64,000 nucleotides of DNA, from contig NZ_JABUOU010000004.1 of the NCBI RefSeq assembly GCF_013344475.1, positions 1-64,000 on the forward strand, given 5' to 3'. The DNA comes from Martelella limonii. GTDB lineage: Bacteria; Pseudomonadota; Alphaproteobacteria; Rhizobiales; Rhizobiaceae. Both the position numbers and the translations under genes were made by a program. How positions within the stretch are numbered: the first letter of the stretch is position 1; each line of letters opens with the position of its first letter. The notes beneath the pieces are model-generated. The model did not search any database, was not told where the DNA came from, and saw only the letters and a list, made by a program, of their open reading frames with translations. Below are positions 7,655 through 18,188 of this stretch, piece by piece.

Positions 7655-8859
7655 CAGAATTTCCAGAACGGCTTGTCGCCCTTCTTCGGCTGTTCGGGCT
7701 CGGCATAGGCTGCCATGGGGCTCGGCTCCGGAACCGGGACCGCAGCGGGCGCCGCAGGCGCGGCAGGCGTTTCCGGGATTGCAGCCGTCTGGGTGGCGGT
7801 ATCGATTTCTACCGGGACCTCGGCAGGCTTTTCCACCGGGCCGTATTTGGCAATCCGATACTCGTCGATGGTGATGTAGCGGCCGGCTTCGAGCGAAGGA
7901 CCGGTCGGCTGGTAAAGCGCATCCATCGGGTCCTTGCGCAGATCCGCAACAAGCGCCTTGCGCTCCGCTTCGGTCGGATCGATCCAGACCTTGTCGTCGT
8001 TTTCCTCGAGCGCCTCCGCAAACGCCTTCTCGTAGGACGTGCGGTTGGTCGCAAGCGGCATCATGTCCTGGGTCGGGATATTGGAGGCCATGACCGGGCA
8101 TTCGCGGTCCGAAGCGACGTCGCCGCCATTGACCGGGTCCTTGTTGAAGACATACGACCCGCCGCACACATCGACGTCCGGCACCTTGTGGGTGACGTCG
8201 AAATAGTCATAGCCTTCCTTCAGCATCTGCCAGAAGGGATAGTTCTCGTTGTAGCGGTGACGCGCCATGTTGTCGGCGGTCATCCGGAACGGATAGGCCT
8301 GCAGCATGATTGCCTGCTGGCCGCCGGCAAACGCATCGCGTGCCAGCGCGAAAATCTCGAGGATCTGCTCGTCCGTCATCGAATAGCAGCCGCGCGACGA
8401 GCAGGCGCCGTGGATCATCAGATCGGAACCGGTGAACTGGTTGGCGCGGTCATAGCGGTTCGGAAAACCGGTATTGATGGCCAGGAAATACTGCGAATAC
8501 GGGTTCAGCAGGCCCTTCGACAGCGGATAGAAGCCTTCGGGCGCCTGACGGTCGCCTTCCTTCTTCTTCGGCCCGAGCTTGCCGGACCAGGCGCAGATCT
8601 CGTAGGTTTCGAGTTCGCCATAGGTGCCGTTGCGCGTCTGCTTCCAGATCTCCAGGACGCCCTCTTCCTTGAAGATGCGGATGGTGATCGGAGCATTCTT
8701 GGACATGTTGCGCTTGGACATCTTCGCCACCATGGTGGAAGGCAAAGAATAGTTCATCTTCTCCTGCACAGTGGAGAAGTCGGTACTGTCAAAAAAGCTG
8801 TTGCAGCCCGTGAGCGCCATCGTGGCGAAGATCATCGGGGCCAGTACAGTCAAGCGCAT
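7651..8859 (-). CDS. L,D-transpeptidase family lipoprotein (YafK/DpaA-like)
   Basis: Exported lipoprotein of 402 aa. A signal peptide ends in the lipobox LTGC (Cys19). The YkuD catalytic signature appears as IHGACSSRGCYSM with His150 and Cys158. A long C-terminal extension is rich in proline and alanine. YafK-type enzymes can cut murein-lipoprotein crosslinks rather than make 3-3 bonds, so hydrolase activity (DpaA-like) is as likely as transpeptidase activity. It lies downstream of accA in the same direction, with a 143-base gap, and overlaps the TusA-like gene by 4 nt. Confidence 0.88.
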   Translation of the reverse strand: MRLTVLAPMIFATMALTGCNSFFDSTDFSTVQEKMNYSLPSTMVAKMSKRNMSKNAPITIRIFKEEGVLEIWKQTRNGTYGELETYEICAWSGKLGPKKKEGDRQAPEGFYPLSKGLLNPYSQYFLAINTGFPNRYDRANQFTGSDLMIHGACSSRGCYSMTDEQILEIFALARDAFAGGQQAIMLQAYPFRMTADNMARHRYNENYPFWQMLKEGYDYFDVTHKVPDVDVCGGSYVFNKDPVNGGDVASDRECPVMASNIPTQDMMPLATNRTSYEKAFAEALEENDDKVWIDPTEAERKALVADLRKDPMDALYQPTGPSLEAGRYITIDEYRIAKYGPVEKPAEVPVEIDTATQTAAIPETPAAPAAPAAVPVPEPSPMAAYAEPEQPKKGDKPFWKFW

Positions 8860-9002
8860 GAATAGAACCTGCCGGATTTTCGCATTGAACGCAACGGTTC
8901 ACCGCCGCGAATTCGCTATCATAATGCACCGCTAAAGTTCAAGAAAGCGTTAACTGTTTCTTTCCGCAGGCGCTGGCGCCCCCGCAGAAAGCAGCAAACA
9001 CC

Positions 9003-9956
9003 CTACAGATTGCGGCCGATGGCGAGGAATTTCTGGCGGCGCATGTTGCGGATTTCTTCCGCAGACTTGCCGTCGAATTCCGAAAGACCATCGGCGATCT
9101 GGTCGCCGGACGCATCGATCACGGTATCGGCATTGCGGTGCGCGCCGCCGACCGGTTCGGGGATGATCTGCTCGACGATGCCGAATTCCTTCAGATCCTG
9201 CGCGGTGATCTTCATGTTGGTGGCCGCTTCCTTGGCACGGGCGGAATCGCGCCAGAGGATCGAGGCTGCCCCTTCGGGCGAAATCACCGAATAGATCGCA
9301 TGCTCCAGCATGTAGACCCGGTTGGCCGCAGCAATCGCGATTGCGCCGCCGGACATGCCTTCCCCGATCACCAGCGTGATCATCGGCACGCCGATCCGGA
9401 GACACATCTGGGTGGAACGGGCGATGGCCTCGGCCTGGCCGCGCTCCTCCGCACCGACGCCCGGATAGGCGCCCTGGGTGTCCACGATCGAGATCACCGG
9501 CAGCTTGAAGCGGTCAGCAAGCTCCATCACGCGGATTGCCTTGCGGTAGCCTTCCGGCCGCGGCATGCCGAAATTATGCTTCAGCCGGCTCTTGGTATCG
9601 TGGCCCTTCTCCTCACCGATCACGGCGACAGGGCGACCGCGGAACCGGGCAAAGCCTGCCTGGATTGCCGCGTCCTCGCCGAAATTGCGATCGCCGGCAA
9701 CGGTGGTGAAATCGGTGAACAGCCGCCGTGCATAATCCACGAAATGGGGACGCTGCGGATGGCGGGCAACCTGCGCCTTCTGCCAGGGCGAAAGCTTGCC
9801 ATAGATATCGGTCATGGCTTCGCTGACGCGGGTTTCCAGTCGCGCGATCTCTTCCGATGTGTCGATGCTCTCGCCATCGTCGGCCAGTTTCTTCAGCTCG
9901 ATAATCTTGGCTTCAAGATCGGAAATCGGCCTTTCGAAATCGAGATAACTGTACAT
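9003..9956 (-). CDS. accA: Acetyl-CoA carboxylase carboxyltransferase subunit alpha
   Basis: Cytosolic subunit that, with AccD, transfers the carboxyl group from biotin-BCCP to acetyl-CoA in the first step of fatty-acid synthesis. The 317-aa sequence begins MYSYLDFERPISDLEAKI and contains the conserved AccA core: HPQRPHFVDYA, a biotin-carboxyl region around GHDTKSRLKHNFGMPRPEGYRKA, DTQGAYPGVGAEERGQAEAI, and GEGMSGGAIAI. Length and order match the family. It lies just downstream of xerD in the same direction with a 75-base gap, an order common in Rhizobiales. Confidence 0.97.
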   Translation of the reverse strand: MYSYLDFERPISDLEAKIIELKKLADDGESIDTSEEIARLETRVSEAMTDIYGKLSPWQKAQVARHPQRPHFVDYARRLFTDFTTVAGDRNFGEDAAIQAGFARFRGRPVAVIGEEKGHDTKSRLKHNFGMPRPEGYRKAIRVMELADRFKLPVISIVDTQGAYPGVGAEERGQAEAIARSTQMCLRIGVPMITLVIGEGMSGGAIAIAAANRVYMLEHAIYSVISPEGAASILWRDSARAKEAATNMKITAQDLKEFGIVEQIIPEPVGGAHRNADTVIDASGDQIADGLSEFDGKSAEEIRNMRRQKFLAIGRNL

Positions 9957-10031
9957 GGTCGCTTCTTCCCTGGGTTTTCCGCCGCGCCCGAAACCATCGC
10001 TGCCGGGCTTCCACTTACAATATTGTGCCGC

Positions 10032-10991
10032 TTAATCCCGTTTTTTGGCTTCTTTTGCAAGGGGGTGATGCATTTCAACAAGCGCGCGCAGCCGTTCTTC
10101 CAGAACATGTGTGTAGATTTGCGTGGTGGAAATATCGGCATGACCCAGCATTTCCTGCACCGCGCGCAGGTCCGCACCGTTCTGCAACAGATGGCTTGCA
10201 AAGGCGTGACGCAGCACATGCGGGGAAATCGCGGCCGTTTTCAGCCCCGCCCGGGCGGCAAGGCCCTTCAGGTCGCGGGCAAAGACCTGACGTGACAGAT
10301 GGCCGGCAGCGCCCCCCGAGGCGAACAGATAAGGATTGTCATCATCCGGCGACAGGCGCATGCGCTCGGCGTCGAATGCGGTGAGCGCGTCGAGCGCGCG
10401 CCGCGACAGCGGCACAGCGCGTTCCTTGTTGCCCTTGCCGCGCACCGTCAGAAACCGCTCACGCTTCTTCATCACATTCGCGGGCAGCGTGACGAGTTCC
10501 GACACGCGCATGCCGCTGGCGTAGAGCGTTTCCAGCATCGCGCTCAGACGCAGCCGCTCGAAATGCTGCGGGCCTGGCATGCGCGCCTCTTCCGCGGCAA
10601 GTTCGAGCAGCCGGTCGACATCGGCAACCGACATCGTCTTGGGCAGCGGACGCGCCTTCTTCGGCGCATCGATCACTCCGGTCGGGTCATCGCCGCGCAG
10701 CCCTTCGGCATAGAGGAACTGGTAGAACTGCTTCAGCGCAGAAAGGCGGCGGGCCTGCGAGCTTGCAGCAAAGCCCCGTCCGGAAAGATCAGACAGATAG
10801 GAGGAGACATCGGCGGACGTCGCCGTATCGGCGGAAACGCCACGATCGATCAGGAAGTCGCGGTAGTCGTCGAGATCGCGCTGGTAGGCGGAAAGCGTGT
10901 TGGCGGCCGCGCCGCGTTCGGCGCTCAGCATTTCGATGAAGGCCTCGATATGGGCGCCGGAAAGGTCCAATACGGTCAACTCCTGTTGCAT
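10032..10991 (-). CDS. xerD: Tyrosine recombinase XerD
   Basis: Site-specific recombinase that works with XerC at dif to resolve chromosome dimers. The 319-aa protein has an N-terminal SAM-like core-binding domain (residues 12-100) and a catalytic domain with Arg162 (SGMRVSEL), Lys186 (VRGKGNKE), His258 and Arg261 (HVLRH), His284 (LGHADIS) and the nucleophile Tyr293 (QIYTH). The start at 10991 gives the normal family length; longer upstream reading is not conserved. It is divergent from aroK, leaving 78 bases for both promoters. Assigned as XerD rather than XerC because of the accA/aroK neighbourhood and the sequence pattern. Confidence 0.92.
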   Translation of the reverse strand: MQQELTVLDLSGAHIEAFIEMLSAERGAAANTLSAYQRDLDDYRDFLIDRGVSADTATSADVSSYLSDLSGRGFAASSQARRLSALKQFYQFLYAEGLRGDDPTGVIDAPKKARPLPKTMSVADVDRLLELAAEEARMPGPQHFERLRLSAMLETLYASGMRVSELVTLPANVMKKRERFLTVRGKGNKERAVPLSRRALDALTAFDAERMRLSPDDDNPYLFASGGAAGHLSRQVFARDLKGLAARAGLKTAAISPHVLRHAFASHLLQNGADLRAVQEMLGHADISTTQIYTHVLEERLRALVEMHHPLAKEAKKRD

Positions 10992-11069
10992 GAACGCGAA
11001 TTCGCCACCCTTCGCCTTGACGCCTTGGCGGCATTTGCCGATACGTGACTGGACAAGAATGGGCGCACA

Positions 11070-11663
11070 ATGAACGTAAAACAAGACACGGGCGGAACGG
11101 GGCTGAAGCAAAAGGCGCTTGCGGGTCTGGCCGGCCGCAATCTGATTCTGGTGGGGCTCATGGGCGCCGGCAAGAGCGCGATCGGCAAGCTCCTCGCCGC
11201 ACACCTTGCGCTGCCCTATATCGACACCGACCAGGAAATCGAATCCGCCGCGCAGATGACGATCGCAGATATCTTCGCAGCTTACGGCGAGCCGGAGTTC
11301 CGGGCGCTCGAAACCCGGGTGATCGAGCGCGTGCTGACGGAAGGCCCCGCCATCGTCTCCACCGGCGGGGGCGCCTTCATCAACCCGGTCAACCGGGCAC
11401 TGATAGCCCGCTCCGGCCTGTCGCTGTGGCTGAAGGCCGATCTTGAAACGCTGTGGGACCGCGTCAAGCGACGCCACACCAGACCGCTCCTGAAGACCGA
11501 GAACCCGAAACAGACGTTGAAAGACCTGATGGACAGCCGCTACCCGATCTACGGCGAGGCCGAGATCACCGTCCACTCCCGCAATGTCCGCAAGGAAGCG
11601 GTGATGCGCGACGTGCTGAAGGCGCTGGCGACCCTTGATCAAGGAAAGAAATCCCATGACTGA
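11070..11663 (+). CDS. aroK: Shikimate kinase
   Basis: Phosphorylates shikimate at the 3-hydroxyl in aromatic amino-acid synthesis. The P-loop [11 protein letters not shown] lies at residues 29-39, followed by the DTD motif (YIDTDQEIE), a substrate-binding arginine in FRALETRV, and STGGGAF near residue 93. The 197-aa length includes about 20 extra residues before the core, common in rhizobia. Its stop overlaps the start of aroB by 8 nt, so the two consecutive-pathway enzymes are translationally coupled. Confidence 0.95.
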   Translation: MNVKQDTGGTGLKQKALAGLAGRNLILVGLMGAGKSAIGKLLAAHLALPYIDTDQEIESAAQMTIADIFAAYGEPEFRALETRVIERVLTEGPAIVSTGGGAFINPVNRALIARSGLSLWLKADLETLWDRVKRRHTRPLLKTENPKQTLKDLMDSRYPIYGEAEITVHSRNVRKEAVMRDVLKALATLDQGKKSHD

Positions 11664-12783
11664 GCTGGTTTCAGACAAGCGAATCGTCCGCGTCGATCTT
11701 GGCGCGCGCAGCTACGACATCCTGATCGGTCCCGATCTGCTGCAAAGCGCAGGCGGCGAGACCCTTGCCCGACTCGACTGCCGCAAGGTGGCGATCATTT
11801 CCGACGAGAATGTCGCACCGCTCTATCTCGACACGCTGGCCGAGAGCCTTCAGACCGACGGCATCGAAACCTTCGCGATGACGCTTGCCGCCGGCGAGAA
11901 GACCAAGAATTTCGACAATCTGACGGCCGTGACCGATTTCATCCTCGAAGCCCGCATCGAACGCGGCGACGCGGTGATCGCGCTCGGCGGCGGGGTGATC
12001 GGCGATCTGACCGGCTTTGCCGCAGCCATCGCCCGGCGCGGCGTGCATTTCATCCAGGCCCCGACATCGCTGCTTGCCCAGGTCGACAGCTCCGTCGGCG
12101 GCAAGACCGGCATCAATTCGCGCCATGGCAAGAACCTTGTCGGCGCTTTCCACCAGCCGGATCTGGTGCTTGCCGATACCGCAACGCTTGATACGCTGAG
12201 CCGGCGCGAATTTGCCGCCGGCTATGCCGAGGTTGTAAAATACGGGCTGATCGACCAACCGGATTTCTTTCGATGGCTCGAGGAAAACCGGAACGCCGTG
12301 TTCGAGGGCGGCGCGGCCCGGATCGAGGCGATCGCGAAAAGCTGCGAGGCGAAGGCCGCCGTGGTGGCCGCCGACGAGCGCGAAAACGGCCGCCGCGCAC
12401 TTTTGAACCTGGGCCATACCTTCGGCCACGCGCTGGAAAAGGCAACCGGCTACGACAGCGCACGGCTGGTGCATGGCGAGGGCGTGGCGATCGGCATGGT
12501 GCTGGCGCACGAGTTCTCTGCCCGCATGAACCTTGCAAGCCCGGATGACGCCAAACGCGTCGCAGCGCATCTCACGCAGGCGGGTCTGCCAACATCCATG
12601 GCTGATATTGACGGAGAGCTGCCTCCACCCGATATATTGATGGATGCCATTGGCCAGGACAAGAAGGTGAAAGCCGGAAGGCTTACCTTCATCCTTACAC
12701 GCGGCATCGGAGAAGCCTTCATCGCAGACGATGTTCCGCCCTCCGAGGTTCTGGCGTTTCTGACGGAAAAACATCCGCAATGA
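11656..12783 (+). CDS. aroB: 3-dehydroquinate synthase
   Basis: NAD- and metal-dependent enzyme that converts DAHP to 3-dehydroquinate. The 375-aa protein shows [14 protein letters not shown] (NAD site), [18 protein letters not shown], a glutamate metal ligand in [13 protein letters not shown], and the histidines of [12 protein letters not shown]. Start ATG 11656 is chosen because AAGGAAAG lies just upstream; an in-frame ATG at 11635 falls inside aroK without a better site. The stop overlaps the next gene's ATG in an ATGA junction. Confidence 0.96.
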   Translation: MTELVSDKRIVRVDLGARSYDILIGPDLLQSAGGETLARLDCRKVAIISDENVAPLYLDTLAESLQTDGIETFAMTLAAGEKTKNFDNLTAVTDFILEARIERGDAVIALGGGVIGDLTGFAAAIARRGVHFIQAPTSLLAQVDSSVGGKTGINSRHGKNLVGAFHQPDLVLADTATLDTLSRREFAAGYAEVVKYGLIDQPDFFRWLEENRNAVFEGGAARIEAIAKSCEAKAAVVAADERENGRRALLNLGHTFGHALEKATGYDSARLVHGEGVAIGMVLAHEFSARMNLASPDDAKRVAAHLTQAGLPTSMADIDGELPPPDILMDAIGQDKKVKAGRLTFILTRGIGEAFIADDVPPSEVLAFLTEKHPQ

Positions 12784-14099
12784 CCACAGGCGATATTTCG
12801 CACTTCTTTGCCGAATACGGACCGACCATGGCGATCATCTTCGGCCTGATCGTCGTTTCGGCTTTCTTTTCAGGCTCCGAGACGGCGCTGACGGCGGTTT
12901 CGCGCGCGCGCATGCACACGCTGGAGCAGCAGGGCGACCGCCGCGCCGGCTTCGTCAATGCCATGATCGCGCGGCGCGACCGGCTGATCGGCGCGCTCCT
13001 GATCGGCAACAACCTCGTCAACATTCTTGCCTCGTCGCTTACGACCACCTTGTTCCTGCGCGTTTTCGGCGACAGCGGCGTCGCCTATGCCACGCTGATC
13101 ATGACCGCGCTTCTGGTGATCTTCGCCGAAGTGCTGCCGAAGAGCTGGGCGATCTCGGCCACCGACCGGTTTGCGCTGGTGGTCTCGCCTTTGGTCCGGA
13201 TATTCGTGATTGTCGTTGGCCCGCTGTCGAGCCTCGTCAACATCGCGGTGCGCCTGATCCTGCGCGTCTTCGGCGTAACCTTGTCCAAGGGCACGGAAAT
13301 GCTGACCGCACACGAGGAACTGCGCGGTGCCGTCGATCTTCTCCACCGCGAAGGCTCCGTGATCAAGGCCGACCGCGACCGCCTCGGCGGCGTGCTCGAT
13401 CTCGGCGAGCTCGAAGTCTCCGACGTGATGATCCACCGCACCGCCATGCGCGCCGTCAATGCCGACGATGCGCCCGAGGCAGCGGTAAAAACCGTGCTCG
13501 AAAGCCCCTATACGCGGCTCCCGGTCTGGCGCGGCTCGATCGACAACATCATCGGGGTCGTGCATTCGAAGGATCTCTCCCGCGCGCTTGCCGAACCCAA
13601 TGCCACGCCCTCCACCATCGACATCGTCAAAGTGGCGCAGAAGCCGTGGTTCGTGCCCGACAGCACCAATCTGAAGGACCAGCTCAACGCATTTCTGCGC
13701 CGCAAGGTCCATATCGCCGTCGTCGTCGACGAATATGGCGAGGTGCAGGGCATCGTGACACTCGAGGACATTCTGGAAGAAATCGTGGGCGACATCGCCG
13801 ACGAACACGACCTGGAAATCTCCGGCGTCCAGCAGGAGGCCGATGGCTCGATCGTGGTCGACGGCACGGTTCCGATCCGTGACCTCAACCGCGCGCTCGA
13901 CTGGAACCTGCCCGATGAAGAGGCGACCACGATTGCGGGTCTCGTGATCCACGAGAGCCAGACCATTCCGGAAGAGCGCCAGTCGTTCACCTTCTACGGC
14001 AAGCGCTTCATCGTGATGAAACGCGAGAAGAACCGCATCACCAAGCTCCGCATCCGCCCCCTCGGCGCCGCAGCCACGGCAACGCCGCCGGCGAAGTAA
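12780..14099 (+). CDS. CNNM/CorC-HlyC-family membrane transporter (DUF21 plus CBS pair)
   Basis: Inner-membrane protein of 439 aa. The N-terminal DUF21 domain has about four membrane segments (FGLIVVSAFFSGSETAL, LIGNNLVNILASSL, MTALLVIFAEVLPKSW, then RIFVIVVGPLSSLVNIAV). Two CBS domains follow at about residues 215-335 (LPVWRGSIDNIIGVVHSKDL and VVVDEYGEVQGIVTLEDILEEIVGD), then a C-terminal CorC_HlyC domain. Homologues export Mg2+ or Co2+ or affect haemolysin; the ion is not determined here. The gene is joined to aroB by a 4-nt ATGA overlap, a rhizobial gene order rather than a metabolic link. Confidence 0.9.
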   Translation: MTTGDISHFFAEYGPTMAIIFGLIVVSAFFSGSETALTAVSRARMHTLEQQGDRRAGFVNAMIARRDRLIGALLIGNNLVNILASSLTTTLFLRVFGDSGVAYATLIMTALLVIFAEVLPKSWAISATDRFALVVSPLVRIFVIVVGPLSSLVNIAVRLILRVFGVTLSKGTEMLTAHEELRGAVDLLHREGSVIKADRDRLGGVLDLGELEVSDVMIHRTAMRAVNADDAPEAAVKTVLESPYTRLPVWRGSIDNIIGVVHSKDLSRALAEPNATPSTIDIVKVAQKPWFVPDSTNLKDQLNAFLRRKVHIAVVVDEYGEVQGIVTLEDILEEIVGDIADEHDLEISGVQQEADGSIVVDGTVPIRDLNRALDWNLPDEEATTIAGLVIHESQTIPEERQSFTFYGKRFIVMKREKNRITKLRIRPLGAAATATPPAK

Positions 14100-14637
14100 T
14101 GGGGCGGAACGGTCGTTCTGCCTGAGCGCTGCATTGGCTGAGTGCACTGCCTTGACGGGTGAACGCCGAATCATGAGGCGTAGCCCCACCAAAGGCCTCC
14201 CCGTTCCCAATCTCCCCCTTTAGGCCAAGGGTATCGCATATGCCGAACAAACGTGGAATCTCAGACTGCTGACAAAGCGCCAAGCTTTGACCATCCTCTG
14301 TCATCGGTCCTTCGTTCTTGTGTCATGCCCGGACTTGATCCGAGCATCCAGGCAATTAAGCCACTGAATTTGCGAATATTTATAATGAGACCTTGCCGGG
14401 CGGCCTGGATCCTCGGGTCAAGCCCGAGGATGACCCCGGATGTGGTAGACGCTTGTCGACAAGCTGGAATCTTGGAGCACTTTTTCTTCACACGATTGCA
14501 ATCAGCTCCCATTTCGATTCTCCGGAATTGGCCACGTGCGATGGCCCTTCCCTCAAGGGGGAGATGATAGGCTGTACCGTTCATCGCTCAACGAACTCGC
14601 ACTTCGCGGCAACCCTAGGCAACCATTCAGAAACAAC
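14100..14637. other. Non-coding interval between the CNNM gene and infB
   Basis: About 540 bases with no credible gene between two convergent operons. It contains a mosaic inverted-repeat element (14321-14433) and low-complexity purine tracts (CTCCCCCTTT near 14212 and CTCAAGGGGGAG near 14555) that resemble fragments of the same class of dispersed rhizobial repeats. Short open frames here are spread over the repeats and lack ribosome sites. Confidence 0.7.
14321..14433. repeat. RIME-like intergenic mosaic element (large inverted repeat)
   Basis: The left arm reads GTCATGCCCGGACTTGATCC and the right arm, read on the other strand, GTCATCCTCGGGCTTGACCC, continuing to ATCCAGG in both. Each arm is itself a short palindrome. 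The two arms face each other across about 50 bases, so the 113-bp unit could fold into one long hairpin. Size and arm sequence resemble the dispersed intergenic mosaic elements of rhizobia (RIME type). The family assignment is from memory, not from a search. Confidence 0.6.
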
Positions 14638-14664
14638 AAAAAAAGGCCGGCATCGCTGCCGGCC
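14638..14664 (-). terminator. Rho-independent terminator of the rimP-nusA-infB operon
   Basis: On the minus strand an 8-bp perfect stem GGCCGGCA/TGCCGGCC with loop GCGA is followed by a run of seven T. It lies 27 bases after the infB stop codon. Confidence 0.92.
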
Positions 14665-14691
14665 CTTTCGATTTCCATTGTACCCTGAAGA

Positions 14692-17421
14692 TCAGAGCGT
14701 GCGCGTGACGTGCTCGACGCGGAAGGCTTCGATGACATCGCCTGCGCGGATGTCTTCGTAGTTCTCGAAGGCCATGCCGCATTCCTGGCCGACCGGCACT
14801 TCGGAGACTTCGTCCTTGAAGCGCTTCAGCGTCTTCAGCTTGCCCTCGTGGATGACCACGTTGTCGCGGACAAGGCGGACGCCGGCACCGCGTTCCATGC
14901 GTCCCTCGGTGACGCGGCAACCCGCGACCTTGCCGACCTTGGTAATGTTGAAGACCTCGAGGATCTCCGCATTGCCGAGGAAGGTCTCGCGACGTTCCGG
15001 CGAAAGCAGACCCGACATCGCCGCTTTCACATCGTCCACCAGATCGTAGATGATGTTGTAGTAGCGGATCTCGATGCCGGCCTGTTCGGAGGCGCGACGG
15101 GCCTGTGCATTGGCACGGACGTTGAAGCCGATGATCGCCGCATCCGAAGCCTCGGCAAGCGAGATATCCGACTCGGTGATGCCGCCCACGCCCGAATGGA
15201 CGATCCGCGCCCGAACCTCGTCGGTGCCGAGCTTGTCGAGCGCCGCGATGATGGCTTCGACCGAGCCCTGCACATCGCCCTTGATCACCAGCGGGAATTC
15301 CTTGAGGCCGGTATCCTGAAGCTGGCTCATCATCTGCTCGAGCGAACCGCGCGAACCGGACTGACGGGCCGCCGCCTTGTCGCGGGCAAGCCGCTGGCGG
15401 TATTCGGACACTTCACGGGCCTTGCCTTCGTTCTCGACGACGGCAAAGCGGTCACCGGCAGCGGGCGTGCCGCTGAGGCCGAGAATTTCGACCGGCATGG
15501 ACGGCCCCGCTTCCTTGACGTGATCGCCACGGTCGTTGACCAGCGCGCGCACGCGGCCCCACTGGTCGCCGGCAACAACGATCTGTCCCGGCTTCAGCGT
15601 GCCCTTCTGGACGAGAACGGTCGCAACCGAACCACGGCCGCGGTCGAGCTGGGCTTCGATGACGACGCCCTCGGCGGTGCGTTCGGCATTGGCCTTGAGG
15701 TCGAGGATTTCGGACTGCAGCAGGATCGCCTCGAGCAACTTGTCGAGGTTCTTGCCGGTCTTGGCAGACACTTCGACTTCCAGCGTATCGCCGCCCATGG
15801 TTTCCACGAACACCTCATGCTGAAGCAGCGCGGTGCGCACCTTCTGAGGGTCAGCGTCCGGCTTGTCGATCTTGTTGATCGCCACGATGATCGGAACACC
15901 GGCAGCCTTTGCGTGGCTGATCGATTCGATCGTCTGCGGCATCACGCTGTCGTCTGCGGCAACCACCAGGATCGCGATATCGGTCGCCTGCGCGCCACGG
16001 GCACGCATCGCCGTGAAGGCGGCGTGGCCGGGGGTGTCGATGAAGGTGATCTTCTGACCGTCCTGCTCGACCTGATAGGCACCGATATGCTGGGTGATGC
16101 CGCCGGCTTCGCCGGAGACCACGTTTGCGTGGCGGATGGCATCGAGCAGCGAGGTCTTGCCGTGGTCGACGTGGCCCATGATGGTGACCACCGGAGCGCG
16201 CGATTCCAGATCGGCATCGTCATCCTTGACGTCGAAGATCCCCTCTTCCACGTCCGATTCGGCAACGCGCTTGACGGTGTGGCCGAATTCGGTGGCGATC
16301 AGTTCGGCGAGATCGGCATCGATCACGTCGCCGGGCTTCATCATCTGCCCTTCCTTCATCAGGTACTTGATCACATCGACCGAGCGTTCGGACATGCGCT
16401 GCGACAGTTCCTGAATGGTGATAGTTTCCGGCAGGATGACCTCGCGCAGAACCTTCTCACGCGGCTCCTGCATCTGGGCGCGGCGCATCTTCTCCTGGCG
16501 GCGACGCATCGCCGACAGCGAACGACCGCGCTGGCTGCCGCCATCCTCGTCGCCGGTGACGGCCGTAACCGTCAGCTTGCCGCGACGGCGCTCAGCCGCA
16601 CCCTTCGGGCGCGAAGCGGGCTTGGGCGTCGTGTCGGGGCGCAGCGCCTTGCCGCGTGCCGGACCGCCATCATCCTCGCCCTCGCGGCGCGGCTTGCGGC
16701 CGCGGGCAAGGCTGTCTTCGTCTTCGGTTGCAGCGCGCGTGGCCGGACGCGGACGCTGTGCGGTCCGGCTCGGCTTGGCATCCTCACCCGGGGGAAGATC
16801 AGGCGCGGCAGGGGCTTCCGCCTCGGCGGGCTTTTCTTCGACGGCCGGAGCCGGCTCGGCAGCACGTGCCTTGGCTTCCTCGGCGTCGCGCTTTGCCTGT
16901 TCTTCGGCCTCGCGCTTTGCCTTTTCCTCGGCAATGCGGGCTTCTTCGGCTTCGCGCTTGCGGCGTTCGGCGTCTTCGGCATCGCGCTGCTGTGCCATCA
17001 CCAGTGCACGGCGGCGGGCATCCATCTCGCCCTGCGAAAGATCATGCAGAACGTTGCCGCGCTGGCGATTCTGGCCGCCGGCGCCACCACGGTCGGGCTG
17101 TCCGCCGCGCGGGCGGTTCTGGCCACCCGGGCGCGAAGGCTGGCCCTTCGGCTGATGCGTCTGTCGATCGTCGTTCCTGCGGGTCTCGCCGGCACGCGGC
17201 TGGCTCGCCTGCGGCGCAGGCGCGCGCGGTGCTGCGGGCGCTGCGGCTGCTTCTTCACCGGGCTTGTGGATCCGGCGTTTGCGTGTTTCAACCACGACCG
17301 CCTTGCTGCGACCGCGGCCCATATCCTGGCGCACGGTGCCCTGGCTTACACCCGACGGCTTGAGCTTGAGCGTCTTCTTGCCTGCATTGTCGAGTGTCTT
17401 GTCGTCTTTATTGTCCGTCAT
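14692..17421 (-). CDS. infB: Translation initiation factor IF-2
   Basis: GTPase that brings initiator fMet-tRNA to the 30S subunit and promotes subunit joining. The 909-aa protein starts [10 protein letters not shown]; a longer in-frame start upstream has no ribosome site. It has an N-terminal IF2 helical domain, a long Ala/Glu/Arg/Pro-rich linker (about residues 50-320), the IF2_N second copy, then the G domain with [20 protein letters not shown] and NKIDKPDAD, followed by domains II, III and the C-terminal tRNA-binding domain. Last gene of the rimP-nusA-ylxR-infB operon; a strong terminator follows. Confidence 0.98.
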   Translation of the reverse strand: MTDNKDDKTLDNAGKKTLKLKPSGVSQGTVRQDMGRGRSKAVVVETRKRRIHKPGEEAAAAPAAPRAPAPQASQPRAGETRRNDDRQTHQPKGQPSRPGGQNRPRGGQPDRGGAGGQNRQRGNVLHDLSQGEMDARRRALVMAQQRDAEDAERRKREAEEARIAEEKAKREAEEQAKRDAEEAKARAAEPAPAVEEKPAEAEAPAAPDLPPGEDAKPSRTAQRPRPATRAATEDEDSLARGRKPRREGEDDGGPARGKALRPDTTPKPASRPKGAAERRRGKLTVTAVTGDEDGGSQRGRSLSAMRRRQEKMRRAQMQEPREKVLREVILPETITIQELSQRMSERSVDVIKYLMKEGQMMKPGDVIDADLAELIATEFGHTVKRVAESDVEEGIFDVKDDDADLESRAPVVTIMGHVDHGKTSLLDAIRHANVVSGEAGGITQHIGAYQVEQDGQKITFIDTPGHAAFTAMRARGAQATDIAILVVAADDSVMPQTIESISHAKAAGVPIIVAINKIDKPDADPQKVRTALLQHEVFVETMGGDTLEVEVSAKTGKNLDKLLEAILLQSEILDLKANAERTAEGVVIEAQLDRGRGSVATVLVQKGTLKPGQIVVAGDQWGRVRALVNDRGDHVKEAGPSMPVEILGLSGTPAAGDRFAVVENEGKAREVSEYRQRLARDKAAARQSGSRGSLEQMMSQLQDTGLKEFPLVIKGDVQGSVEAIIAALDKLGTDEVRARIVHSGVGGITESDISLAEASDAAIIGFNVRANAQARRASEQAGIEIRYYNIIYDLVDDVKAAMSGLLSPERRETFLGNAEILEVFNITKVGKVAGCRVTEGRMERGAGVRLVRDNVVIHEGKLKTLKRFKDEVSEVPVGQECGMAFENYEDIRAGDVIEAFRVEHVTRTL

Positions 17422-17525
17422 TCGGTTCCCGTTCCTTGGCGCGGGAACCGTCCTCCACACATGGAGGCGGCGCGTTCCCGCCTAAAAATTCATAATTTGG
17501 CGTCCGGCCAACTTCCGTGACGTCG

Positions 17526-18188
17526 TCATGTGTTCGTCATCGCGGCTTTTCCTTCGGTTCCGGGTTCTAACCGGTACCTTTGAAGTGTTATTGCGCGCTT
17601 CACTACACCTTCACCGGCCTTTCCCGCAAGCACTGCGGCGTGTTTAAACGCATTCTCATGCAAAAGACTGCTGATTTCGCCCTCTTCGAAGGGCCTGAGC
17701 GACGGAATCGGCGCATCGGCCTCGCTGAGATGCATGAAGGCGGTGCGTGCCTGGTCAAGTTTGCGAACCCCGTCGGGCGCGGCCTCTGCTGCGTGAAACA
17801 CGGCAAGCGCTGCGCCACTTCTGATGGCGAGATCCACCTTGGCCGATCCGGTCACAAACTCACCGGCCTTGATCGCCATGTTGATCATACCCGCGAGCTG
17901 GCGCACGAGCAACATGTCGACCATCTGTCCAAGATCGGCAGGCGCCTCGACCTTCTGCTTGAAGGCCCTGGAAAACAGGCCCTTCGCCACAGCCTTGTCA
18001 ACAGCCCAGCGTTCCGGCGTCACCCAGCAGCCACGGCCGGGAAGCTCGCGCTTCAGATCCGGCACCACCTGACCATCCGGACCGGTGACGAAGCGGATCA
18101 GATCATCCGCCTCGCCGGCCTTGCGGGTGACGATGCAGGTGCGATCATTCATCGCCGCCTCCTCGACCGCCTTTCGGGGCATGCTCAC
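17526..18188 (-). CDS. YlxR (DUF448) / L7Ae-like RNA-binding protein
   Basis: A 220-aa protein with an N-terminal YlxR/DUF448 domain (DRTCIVTRKAGEADDLIRFV; GRGCWV) fused to a ribosomal L7Ae-like RNA-binding fold (about residues 90-180; LVRQLAGMINMAIKAGEFVTG). Such fusions sit between nusA and infB in alphaproteobacteria and are presumed nucleic-acid-binding factors of transcription or translation. The GTG start at 18188 overlaps the nusA stop as GTGA, giving coupling; an ATG six bases later is possible. Precise role is not established. Confidence 0.88.
   Translation of the reverse strand: MSMPRKAVEEAAMNDRTCIVTRKAGEADDLIRFVTGPDGQVVPDLKRELPGRGCWVTPERWAVDKAVAKGLFSRAFKQKVEAPADLGQMVDMLLVRQLAGMINMAIKAGEFVTGSAKVDLAIRSGAALAVFHAAEAAPDGVRKLDQARTAFMHLSEADAPIPSLRPFEEGEISSLLHENAFKHAAVLAGKAGEGVVKRAITLQRYRLEPGTEGKAAMTNT

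Noticed and set aside
14100-14637. Short open frames of about 100 codons between the CNNM gene and infB
   Set aside because: They read through the inverted-repeat element in both directions and have no ribosome sites or protein-like composition.
14710-17520. Very long open frame (936 codons) on the plus strand
   Set aside because: It is the antisense shadow of infB; high third-position G+C removes stops from the opposite strand. No ribosome site or recognisable domain.
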